From positions 1-5,125 of the forward strand of contig JALTRC010000145.1 in assembly GCA_026998145.1 (NCBI GenBank): DNA of 5,125 nucleotides. Reading direction: 5' to 3'. The translations under genes and the position numbers were made by a program. This DNA comes from Gammaproteobacteria bacterium (lineage in GTDB: Bacteria; Pseudomonadota; Gammaproteobacteria; SZUA-229). Shown here piece after piece: positions 1 through 5,125 of this stretch; position 1 is the stretch's first letter, and each line of letters starts with the position of its first letter. The notes under the pieces were generated by a model. It did not search any database. It saw only the letters and a program-made list of their open reading frames with translations, and was not told where the DNA came from.

Positions 1-722
1 TGGTACTGGTAGGCAAAGGGGTTACCTTTGATTCCGGCGGTGTTAGCCTGAAACCCGGCGCTGCCATGGATGAAATGAAATTTGATATGTGCGGCGCTGC
101 CAGTGTATTTGGCACCATTAGCGCCTGCGCCGACTTGCAACTGCCCATTAATATTGTTGCCATTGTACCCGCCACCGAAAACATGCCCGATGGTCAGGCC
201 ACCAAGCCCGGCGATATAGTCACCAGCATGTCCGGCAAAACCATTGAAATATTAAACACAGATGCGGAAGGCCGGCTGATTTTATGCGATGCCCTCACCT
301 ACGCACAAAAATTCAACCCGGATGTGGTGATCGATGTGGCCACCCTGACCGGCGCCTGCATTGTGGCACTGGGCGCTCACCCAGCCGGCCTGTTAGGCAA
401 TCATAATCCCCTGATTAACGACCTGCTCAATGCGGGCAAAGCCTCCGGGGACCGCTGCTGGGAGCTGCCCCTGTGGGAGGATTATCAGGAACAGCTGGAT
501 AGCAACTTTGCCGACATTGCCAATATTGGTGGCAAGGGAGCGGGCACCATTACCGCCGCCTGCTTTTTATCCCGCTTTACCAAAAAGTATCACTGGGCCC
601 ATTTGGATATTGCCGGCGTGGCCTGGAAATCCGGCAAGGAAAAAGGCGCAACCGGCCGCCCGGTGCCTTTATTAATGCAGTATATATTCGATCATATGGA
701 TGATCTGGGTATTGATTATTAA
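1..722 (+). CDS. pepA: Leucyl aminopeptidase (cytosol aminopeptidase, M17), C-terminal part, 5' end off window
   Basis: The frame is open from base 3 to the TAA at 720-722 and gives 239 residues, the catalytic domain of a family M17 dinuclear-metal aminopeptidase. This cytoplasmic enzyme removes N-terminal residues, preferably leucine, from peptides. In E. coli it also binds DNA (Xer recombination, carAB control). The first visible codon corresponds to about E. coli residue 266. With that offset every metal and catalytic residue is present: Lys5, Asp10, Asp28, Asp87 and Glu89 of the fragment match metal ligands K270, D275, D293, D352 and E354, and Lys17 and Arg91 match K282 and R356. The family signature NTDAEGRL is at 85-92. 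The C-terminus ends where the E. coli protein (503 aa) does, so nothing is lost on that side. HolC follows 11 bases later, the usual pepA-holC pairing. The promoter and N-terminal domain lie outside the window. Confidence 0.97.
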   Translation, partial: VLVGKGVTFDSGGVSLKPGAAMDEMKFDMCGAASVFGTISACADLQLPINIVAIVPATENMPDGQATKPGDIVTSMSGKTIEILNTDAEGRLILCDALTYAQKFNPDVVIDVATLTGACIVALGAHPAGLLGNHNPLINDLLNAGKASGDRCWELPLWEDYQEQLDSNFADIANIGGKGAGTITAACFLSRFTKKYHWAHLDIAGVAWKSGKEKGATGRPVPLLMQYIFDHMDDLGIDY

Positions 723-727
723 AGGAG
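722..727 (+). promoter_or_regulatory. Shine-Dalgarno AAGGAG for holC
   Basis: AAGGAG begins in the last base of the pepA stop codon and ends 6 bases before the GTG at 734. It is the best ribosome binding site in the window. It fixes the non-ATG start of holC and makes translation directly after pepA termination likely. Confidence 0.85.
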
Positions 728-733
728 TACCCA

Positions 734-1174
734 GTGTCCTGCGCCGTTGATTTTTATCTATTACCGGATGAAAGCGAACAAAGCCTGCTGGACTATAGCT
801 GCAAACTGGCCAGAGAATTCTGCCAACAGCAGCAGCGTGTGCTGATAAAAACTGCTGACAAAACCATGAGTCAGGCCATTGATGAAGCCCTGTGGACTTA
901 TGACCCGCTCAGCTTTATTCCCCATGCCATCAGCTGCGACAACGACAATGACGAACAGGCAATTTTAATCAGCCACCGGGGAGAAGAAAGCGGCCTATTT
1001 GATGTACAGATTAATTTATCAAACACCGCGGCCAATGCAGAACAATCTCCCCGCATTATCGAAATATTGAATCAGCAGGAAAGCCGTAAACAGGCTGGCC
1101 GAGAACATTACAAATATTACCGCCAGATGCAGTGTGAACTTAAACACCATGAACTGGCTGCGAGTGATTTATGA
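734..1174 (+). CDS. holC: DNA polymerase III chi subunit
   Basis: This 146-residue protein matches HolC (147 aa in E. coli). Chi pairs with psi (HolD) in the clamp-loader complex and binds the C-terminal tail of SSB, tying the polymerase III holoenzyme to SSB-coated lagging-strand DNA. Recognisable family landmarks, in order, are FYLL at 7-10, RVLI at 35-38, the block DEALW at 50-54, FIPH at 61-64, and the C-terminal helix with REHYKYYR at 123-130. The start is GTG with AAGGAG 6 bases upstream, and no competing ATG lies nearby. The gene sits 11 bases behind pepA, and its TGA overlaps the ATG of the next gene (ATGA), so it is probably co-transcribed and translationally coupled on both sides. 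Sequence identity with E. coli chi is low apart from these landmarks, which is normal for this fast-evolving subunit. The pepA linkage adds weight to the call. Confidence 0.93.
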   Translation: MSCAVDFYLLPDESEQSLLDYSCKLAREFCQQQQRVLIKTADKTMSQAIDEALWTYDPLSFIPHAISCDNDNDEQAILISHRGEESGLFDVQINLSNTAANAEQSPRIIEILNQQESRKQAGREHYKYYRQMQCELKHHELAASDL

Positions 1175-1635
1175 ACACCAATAACACGATTCCCCTGCTC
1201 ACCGATATTATTCAGCTCGGCGATATGGACATGAAAAATCATTTTGATGGCCATGCACTGGATGAAGCAACAGATAACCTTAACGAGACATTTGAAATAA
1301 ACGAAGAGCTGGAAATACAGGATGACATACCCGCCATTCATGTAGATACTGAAACCGATACGGCTATGGATCATCTACAGATTAACCCGCTAGAAGATAA
1401 TGCCGATGCCACACCGGAAGTTCTCGAATTACCTCTGGAAGATAGCGATAAAACCGATCAGGACATTCAGCCCGAAGACACCACTCAAAACACACTGAAC
1501 AGGGATGAACTGGCCGAAACAGTGAACTTACTGGTGAGTGATGCGGTGGATGCCATACTGCCCATTATCGAAGGCCAGCTAAAACAAAGTATTAGCGAGC
1601 AGATTATTCAGAAATTATCCCGCAAGCTGGATTGA
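1171..1635 (+). CDS. Acidic protein of unknown function, holC-linked
   Basis: This 154-residue protein has no function I can name. Three parts are visible. A short N-terminal motif, IPLLTDII, is at 7-14. A long low-complexity acidic stretch, about 18-112, is rich in Asp, Glu, Asn and Thr and probably disordered. A C-terminal segment at about 112-154 has periodic Leu/Ile/Val and is likely an amphipathic helix or short coiled coil, ending with basic residues. Roughly a quarter of all residues are Asp or Glu and fewer than ten are Lys or Arg. There is no signal peptide or membrane segment, so it is expected in the cytoplasm. The ATG overlaps the holC stop by 4 bases and has no clear Shine-Dalgarno, which points to translational coupling. 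Small acidic proteins of this general plan with an IP-L-T motif occur next to holC or in similar contexts in other proteobacteria, from memory. A link to replication is only guilt by association. The coding call rests on the overlap and the uninterrupted frame. Confidence 0.8.
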   Translation: MNTNNTIPLLTDIIQLGDMDMKNHFDGHALDEATDNLNETFEINEELEIQDDIPAIHVDTETDTAMDHLQINPLEDNADATPEVLELPLEDSDKTDQDIQPEDTTQNTLNRDELAETVNLLVSDAVDAILPIIEGQLKQSISEQIIQKLSRKLD

Positions 1636-1642
1636 CCCGGCA

Positions 1643-2470
1643 TCAGCCGCCCAGAATCACCCGTGTCACCCAGGATTTTCGATACAGATTATCAGGGATT
1701 TTATCCGCAATGCTGTCATGCAGTTCCGGCAGCCTGGACCAGTGCACCCCCTGCTTATGGTGATGGGCCGTGTGGTAACCCAGATTACCCGTAAAGCGGT
1801 TAAAGGCCGGGCTTAAATTATTATAAGACGCCTTAAATTCATTTTCGGAATCCAGCCCTGCATGATGTCCATAGGTTACAAATGCGGTCAGCAGCAGGCT
1901 GGTAACCATAGGCAGCGCAAATAACATCAAACCGGGTAAGGGTCGATACCACACCAGCAGCGCCACAAATGCAAAGGTGATTGCCGCATACAACAAAAAG
2001 GTTTTCAGCTGTCTGGGAAAACGCTTACCCACCACATAACCACGGGGATAGGCGGTCAGCGCCACATTCAGGGTATATTCCAGCGGCCCCATCTGCTGGC
2101 CGCTTTTACGCTTCCAGCGACTTTCATCTTTTTGCTGATCGAGAAAGTTCAAATGATGACCCAGCACATGGTGCAAACGCCATAGATGGGTGGTCACTCC
2201 CGTATGCAGGGCATAGGCAAATTCCAGAATGCGATTGAGTACATTATTGCGAAAGGTAAACACATGCTGGTGATGATGATTCCAGGCGCAGATACTGGCC
2301 TTGGGTAGAATCATTAACAGATAAAAAACCGATAAAAACAGCGGACTGTCCACCGTAAAATAAAGCACAAAATCCAGCAGGGTCAGCATTAAAATAATGA
2401 AAACAGGCCAGCGATCTTCCTTGTGCCTGAACAAAGAGGCGCTTTTCGGCGCAGATAACACTTTCGACAT
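1643..2470 (-). CDS. Membrane fatty acid desaturase family protein
   Basis: The 275-residue product is an integral membrane di-iron desaturase or hydroxylase-type protein (fatty acid desaturase family). Histidine clusters supply the expected iron ligands: HHHQH at 65-69, HHVLGHH at 100-106 and HTAHHH at 233-238, with an extra YGHH at 200-203. Hydrophobic stretches at about 22-38, 43-60, 158-174 and 180-199 fit four membrane passes, with the histidine boxes facing the cytoplasm. Such enzymes insert double bonds into acyl chains using O2 and an electron donor. The substrate and bond position cannot be read here. I chose the ATG at 2470 because AAGAG lies 5 bases upstream. The frame extends to a TTG at 2524, but that would run through the TATAAT box at 2501-2506 and adds unconserved-looking residues. 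The stop faces the acidic gene's stop 7 bases away. The gene is divergent from rimO and appears to be transcribed alone. A related hydroxylase or an aldehyde or alkane-type di-iron enzyme is a less likely alternative. Confidence 0.88.
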   Translation of the reverse strand: MSKVLSAPKSASLFRHKEDRWPVFIILMLTLLDFVLYFTVDSPLFLSVFYLLMILPKASICAWNHHHQHVFTFRNNVLNRILEFAYALHTGVTTHLWRLHHVLGHHLNFLDQQKDESRWKRKSGQQMGPLEYTLNVALTAYPRGYVVGKRFPRQLKTFLLYAAITFAFVALLVWYRPLPGLMLFALPMVTSLLLTAFVTYGHHAGLDSENEFKASYNNLSPAFNRFTGNLGYHTAHHHKQGVHWSRLPELHDSIADKIPDNLYRKSWVTRVILGG

Positions 2471-2500
2471 AAAAACTCTTGGATAAAATTCTAGCTCCCC

Positions 2501-2509
2501 ATTATAGCA
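2501..2509 (-). promoter_or_regulatory. Extended -10 promoter for the desaturase gene
   Basis: On the minus strand the bases read TGCTATAAT, a perfect TATAAT preceded by the TGn extension. The -35 position at 17 bp spacing (2524-2529, GACCGT) is poor, which is usual for extended -10 promoters. Transcription would start near 2494, giving a leader of about 24 bases that carries the AAGAG ribosome site of the ATG at 2470. The assignment to sigma-70 type RNA polymerase rests on consensus match and position only. Confidence 0.65.
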
Positions 2510-2585
2510 TCCAGACCATACCAACGGTCCTGATTATTATTCAGCCCCACAGCATTCTTTTAATGCCAGTCGCAGGAAAATATTG

Positions 2586-2591
2586 GATAAT
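2586..2591 (+). promoter_or_regulatory. Weak candidate -10 for rimO
   Basis: GATAAT, one mismatch from TATAAT, lies 34 bases before the rimO ATG. No good -35 hexamer is found at 16-18 bp upstream, and there is no TGn extension in register. It is the best candidate I see in the 155-base divergent spacer, but it is weak. Nothing else on this strand of the spacer stands out. Confidence 0.28.
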
Positions 2592-2625
2592 AGCGCCCAC
2601 TTAAATCACTGGTTTTCAAACACTT

Positions 2626-3945
2626 ATGTCCAGCTCATCCCCCAAAGTCGGTTTTATCAGCCTGGGCTGCCCCAAGGCGCTGGTGGATTCCGAGCAGATT
2701 ATTACTCAGCTGCGGGCAGAAGGTTATGCAATCAGCCCCAGCTATGAGGGGGCAGATCTGGTGGTGGTCAACACCTGTGGTTTTATTGATGATGCGGTGG
2801 AAGAGTCCCTGGACACCATTGGCGAGGCGCTCAATGAAAACGGCAAGGTCATCGTCACCGGCTGTCTGGGCGCCCGTGGCGACATGGTGGCAAAAAGCTA
2901 TCCCCAGGTGCTGGCTGTCACCGGCCCCCATGCCCGTGATGAGGTTATGAATGCGGTGCATGAACACCTGCCCCCGGCAGAGCACGATCCTTTTACCAGC
3001 CTGCTGCCGCCCCAGGGCATCAAGCTCACCCCTAAACACTACGCCTATTTAAAAATATCCGAAGGCTGTAATCACCGCTGCACCTTTTGCATTATCCCCT
3101 CATTGCGGGGCGATCTGGTAAGCCGCCCTATTGATGAGGTATTGAGCGAGGCGGAAAATCTGCTCAATGCGGGGGTGCGTGAACTGCTGGTGATTTCACA
3201 GGACACCAGCGCCTACGGGGTGGATACCAAATACCGCACCCGGTTCTGGCATAATCGTGCCGTGAAAACCCGCTTTGAAGACCTGGCCCGTGAACTGAGC
3301 CAGATGGATGTGTGGACACGGCTTCATTATGTATATCCCTACCCCCATGTGGACAGAATCATCCCGTTGATGGCCGAAGGCCAGTTACTGCCCTATTTAG
3401 ATGTGCCCTTCCAGCATGCCAACCCGCGCATTTTAAAAGCCATGAAACGTCCCGGCAGCGCCGACAATACCCTGGCAAGAATCCAACAATGGCGACAAAC
3501 ATGCCCGGAGATTGCCATTCGCAGCACCTTTATTGTGGGCTTTCCCGGTGAGACAGAAGATGACTTTAAGGAGCTACTGGACTTTATCAACGATGCCCAG
3601 CTGGATCGGGTCGGCTGCTTTGCCTACTCACCCGTGGAAGGCGCCGCTGCCAATAAACTGGGCAATTTGATTGATGAAGAAACCAAACAGGAACGACTGG
3701 AAGCCTTTATGAAACTGCAGGCTGAAATCAGCGCCGGCAAACTCAGCAAAAAAATCGGCCAGACCATGGAAGTGATGGTGGATGAAGTGGATGAGGAAGG
3801 CGTCATTGCCCGCAGCAAGGCCGATGCTCCCGGCGTGGATGGTATGGTATTTGTGGACTCACACACTGACTATACGCCGGGCACTTTAATCCAGGTTCGC
3901 ATTACCGATGCCAATGAACATGATTTATTTGCACAGGAAATTTAA
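2626..3945 (+). CDS. rimO: Ribosomal protein S12 (uS12) methylthiotransferase, radical SAM
   Basis: The 439-residue product agrees with E. coli RimO (441 aa) along its whole length. RimO adds a beta-methylthio group to a conserved aspartate of ribosomal protein S12 (Asp88/89, depending on numbering), using two [4Fe-4S] clusters and S-adenosylmethionine in the cytoplasm. Domain order is complete. The N-terminal UPF0004/MTTase domain holds the auxiliary-cluster cysteines Cys15, Cys51 and Cys80. The radical SAM core carries CNHRCTFC at 148-155, with Cys148, Cys152 and Cys155. The C-terminal TRAM domain spans about 377-439. The long block around TRLHYVYPYPHVD and the STFIVGFPGETEDDF stretch are typical of RimO rather than the tRNA enzyme MiaB. 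The ATG start places Cys15 at the expected distance, although no clear Shine-Dalgarno precedes it, so translation initiation may be modest. It looks monocistronic: divergent from the desaturase and 209 bases from fabV. Confidence 0.98.
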   Translation: MSSSSPKVGFISLGCPKALVDSEQIITQLRAEGYAISPSYEGADLVVVNTCGFIDDAVEESLDTIGEALNENGKVIVTGCLGARGDMVAKSYPQVLAVTGPHARDEVMNAVHEHLPPAEHDPFTSLLPPQGIKLTPKHYAYLKISEGCNHRCTFCIIPSLRGDLVSRPIDEVLSEAENLLNAGVRELLVISQDTSAYGVDTKYRTRFWHNRAVKTRFEDLARELSQMDVWTRLHYVYPYPHVDRIIPLMAEGQLLPYLDVPFQHANPRILKAMKRPGSADNTLARIQQWRQTCPEIAIRSTFIVGFPGETEDDFKELLDFINDAQLDRVGCFAYSPVEGAAANKLGNLIDEETKQERLEAFMKLQAEISAGKLSKKIGQTMEVMVDEVDEEGVIARSKADAPGVDGMVFVDSHTDYTPGTLIQVRITDANEHDLFAQEI

Positions 3946-3956
3946 GGCGCCTTAAA
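3941..3956. repeat. 16-bp perfect palindrome over the rimO stop codon
   Basis: TTTAAGGCGCCTTAAA is identical to its reverse complement. It contains the rimO TAA (3943-3945) and ends 24 bases before the TATAAT at 3981. As RNA it could form only a 6-bp stem with a GCGC loop, and on the plus strand it is followed by A residues rather than T, so it is not a good rho-independent terminator for rimO. Its perfect two-fold symmetry and its place just upstream of a promoter candidate would suit a dimeric DNA-binding protein. I do not recognise it as the site of a known fatty acid regulator. Chance is possible. Confidence 0.5.
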
Positions 3957-3980
3957 AAAGAAAACACCCATATACAAAGG

Positions 3981-3986
3981 TATAAT
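3981..3986 (+). promoter_or_regulatory. Candidate -10 (TATAAT) for fabV
   Basis: This is a perfect TATAAT in the rimO-fabV spacer. The -35 position at 17 bp spacing (3958-3963) reads AAGAAA, a poor match, and there is no TGn extension, so the promoter may be weak or need an activator. A start near 3993 would give a fabV leader of about 160 bases that includes the REP-like hairpin. Confidence 0.4.
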
Positions 3987-4007
3987 AACGAGCACTTATT
4001 TAGGTGC

Positions 4008-4016
4008 CATACCCGC
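4008..4016 (+). repeat. Partial copy of the REP-like arm (CATACCCGC)
   Basis: CATACCCGC here is repeated exactly at 4032-4040, offset by 24 bases. The second copy belongs to a full hairpin, whereas this one lacks the complementary GCGGGTATG arm and runs into AAAATG. It looks like a degenerate or truncated neighbour of the same element. Confidence 0.5.
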
Positions 4017-4029
4017 AAAATGTGTAAGC

Positions 4030-4056
4030 GTCATACCCGCGAAGGCGGGTATCCAG
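4030..4056. repeat. REP-like extragenic palindrome
   Basis: ATACCCGC at 4033-4040 and GCGGGTAT at 4045-4052 form an uninterrupted 8-bp stem around the loop GAAG. The surrounding wording, GTCATACCCGCG to GGCGGGTATCCAG, matches a type of dispersed GC-rich intergenic palindrome (REP or MITE end) familiar from many proteobacterial genomes. Fuller versions end in a mirrored CTGGAT copy, which is not visible within the next 100 bases, so this is a solo or decayed end. In RNA the hairpin would be stable. It has no T tract, so it is more likely a repeat, or a barrier to 3' exonuclease for the rimO transcript, than a classic terminator. Copy number in the genome cannot be judged from here. Confidence 0.72.
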
Positions 4057-4154
4057 TAATTAAACACCGGGTCTTCACCCTACAGGCAATAACATAAAAA
4101 ACTTCGACAATTTCTTTTCAATTAACCAAACAAATACAAACAACAGGTAATACA

Positions 4155-5125
4155 ATGATCATCAAACCCAAAACCCGCGGCTTTATCTGTACCACAGCTC
4201 ACCCTGCAGGCTGCGCCGCCCATGTGAAAGAACAAATTGAAAAAGTAAAAGCCGATGGCCCCATTGAAAACGGTGCCAAAAAGGTTCTGGTGATTGGTGC
4301 CTCCACCGGTTATGGTCTGGCCTCCCGCATTACCGCCGCCTTTGGCTGTGGCGCGGCTACCCTGGGTGTGTTTCTGGAAAAGCCACCAACTGAAAAGAAA
4401 ACCGCCACCGCCGGCTGGTACAACACTGCCGCATTTGAAGCCGAAGCCAAGGCCGCCGGCCTTTATGCCAAAAGCATCAACGGCGATGCCTTTTCCAATG
4501 AAATGCGTAGCAAGGTAATTGACACCATAAAAGAAGATCTGGGTCAGGTGGATATGGTGGTGTATTCACTGGCATCGCCGGTACGCAAACTGCCGGACAC
4601 AGGGGAAGTGGTCAAATCCGTACTCAAGCCCATCGGCGAAACCTATAAAGCCACTGCGGTGGATACCAGCAAGGATGAAATTATTGAAACGGAAGTCGAA
4701 CCTGCAACAGAAGAAGAAATCGCCAATACGGTAAAAGTCATGGGCGGTGAAGACTGGGAATTATGGATGAGCGCACTCAAGGATGCGGGCGTACTGGCCG
4801 ATGGGGTCAAAACCTTTTCCTACAGTTATATTGGCACCGAAATCACCTGGCCCATTTACTGGCACGGCGCACTGGGCAAGGCCAAGGAAGATATGGATCG
4901 TGCCGCTGCCGCCATTCGCCAGCAGCTTGAGGATATTAACGGCGAAGCTAATGTTGCCGTATTAAAAAGCGTAGTCACTCAGGCCTCTGCCGCCATTCCG
5001 GTAATGCCTTTATATATCGCCATGAGTTTTAAAATCATGAAGCAACTGGGCACCCATGAAGGCTGTATTGAACAGATCAACCGCATGTGCCGCACACAGA
5101 TTTATTCCGCCGATGCCAGCCGTGA
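4155..5125 (+). CDS. fabV: FabV-type enoyl-ACP (trans-2-enoyl-CoA) reductase, 3' end off window
   Basis: The frame is open from the ATG to the window edge and gives 323 residues of a protein normally about 400 long. FabV performs the last, NADH-dependent step of each fatty acid elongation cycle, reducing the trans-2 double bond of enoyl-ACP (and enoyl-CoA). It belongs to the short-chain dehydrogenase superfamily. The start matches the family N-terminus MIIKP. The nucleotide-binding loop GASTGYG is at 48-54. NGDAFSNE and the VYSLASPVRKLP block follow. The catalytic Y-x8-K pair falls at Tyr235 and Lys244, the numbering reported for the Burkholderia enzyme, so there are no insertions before it. 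A weak ribosome site (ACAGG, 7 bases) precedes the ATG. FabV enzymes are generally far less sensitive to triclosan than FabI, a family property not tested here. The 3' end and neighbours are not visible. Confidence 0.97.
   Translation, partial: MIIKPKTRGFICTTAHPAGCAAHVKEQIEKVKADGPIENGAKKVLVIGASTGYGLASRITAAFGCGAATLGVFLEKPPTEKKTATAGWYNTAAFEAEAKAAGLYAKSINGDAFSNEMRSKVIDTIKEDLGQVDMVVYSLASPVRKLPDTGEVVKSVLKPIGETYKATAVDTSKDEIIETEVEPATEEEIANTVKVMGGEDWELWMSALKDAGVLADGVKTFSYSYIGTEITWPIYWHGALGKAKEDMDRAAAAIRQQLEDINGEANVAVLKSVVTQASAAIPVMPLYIAMSFKIMKQLGTHEGCIEQINRMCRTQIYSADASR

Larger units (their letters stand above)
3946..4154. other. rimO-fabV intergenic region
   Basis: This 209-base spacer holds, in order, the right half of the palindrome, the TATAAT, the partial and full REP-like arms, and a weak GGGT-CTTC-ACCC stem (4069-4080). 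An A/C-rich, almost G-free leader (about 4110-4144) runs into fabV. I find no small open frame with a ribosome site, no tRNA and no rho-independent terminator with a T run. Confidence 0.7.

Noticed and set aside
1117..1374. Minus-strand open frame of 85 codons across the holC end and the acidic gene
   Set aside because: It overlaps two coupled plus-strand genes, has a Cys/Phe-rich composition typical of an antisense shadow, and no recognisable domain.
1981..2238. Plus-strand open frame of 85 codons inside the desaturase gene
   Set aside because: It is antisense to the histidine-box coding region, has no ribosome site and no recognisable domain.
2552..2566. Small hairpin GCATT-CTTTT-AATGC upstream of rimO
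   Set aside because: A 5-bp AT-rich stem is expected by chance in a spacer this long, and it is in no useful position relative to a clear promoter.
2635..3039. Minus-strand open frame of 134 codons inside rimO
   Set aside because: It is fully contained in a gene whose residues are conserved family motifs. The open frame is a by-product of codon bias.
4069..4080. GGGT-CTTC-ACCC as a terminator or second REP arm
   Set aside because: The stem is only 4 bp, without a T run, and its sequence does not match the CATACCCGC arm.
4104..4109. TCGACA as a -35 for a promoter close to fabV
   Set aside because: It is one mismatch from TTGACA, but no -10-like hexamer occurs 16-18 bp downstream; the region is A/C-rich.
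4294..4518. Pro/Ala-rich plus-strand frame inside fabV
   Set aside because: It is a shifted frame over well-conserved FabV sequence, and its proline-rich composition comes from GCC/CCG codons read out of frame.
1..5125. A hidden novel system (CRISPR array, defence island, retron, toxin-antitoxin pair)
   Set aside because: All long frames are accounted for by housekeeping or lipid genes. No regularly spaced repeats, reverse transcriptase motif or paired small genes are seen.

Overview
The window is a moderate-GC, gene-dense stretch of a gammaproteobacterial chromosome made mostly of housekeeping genes. PepA, HolC, RimO and FabV all agree well with gammaproteobacterial homologues as I remember them. 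The linked order pepA-holC is also typical of that class. A marine or aquatic lineage is plausible but is only inference, and I cannot name a genus.

Layout. At 1-722 (+) lies the C-terminal half of leucyl aminopeptidase (pepA), cut by the window edge. It is followed by holC (734-1174, +, GTG start, strong Shine-Dalgarno). An acidic protein of unknown function (1171-1635, +) overlaps holC by 4 bases (ATGA). These three form one co-oriented block. Seven bases later it meets a convergent gene, a membrane fatty acid desaturase (1643-2470, -), so valS, which often follows holC, is not here. The desaturase has a consensus extended -10 promoter. It is divergent from rimO (2626-3945, +), the complete S12 methylthiotransferase, across a 155-base spacer. 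A 209-base spacer (3946-4154) follows. It holds a 16-bp perfect palindrome over the rimO stop codon, a TATAAT box and a REP-like hairpin with a partial second copy. The window ends inside fabV (4155-5125, +), the enoyl-ACP reductase, of which the first 323 codons are present.

How the genes relate. PepA and HolC share an operon by long-standing synteny rather than shared pathway. The desaturase and FabV both act on fatty acid or lipid metabolism but are separated by rimO and lie on opposite strands, so they are not one operon. I see no defence system, CRISPR array, complete mobile element, tRNA or rRNA. The items most worth a second look are the acidic holC-linked protein, the REP-like hairpin in the putative fabV leader, and the palindrome next to the fabV promoter candidate.
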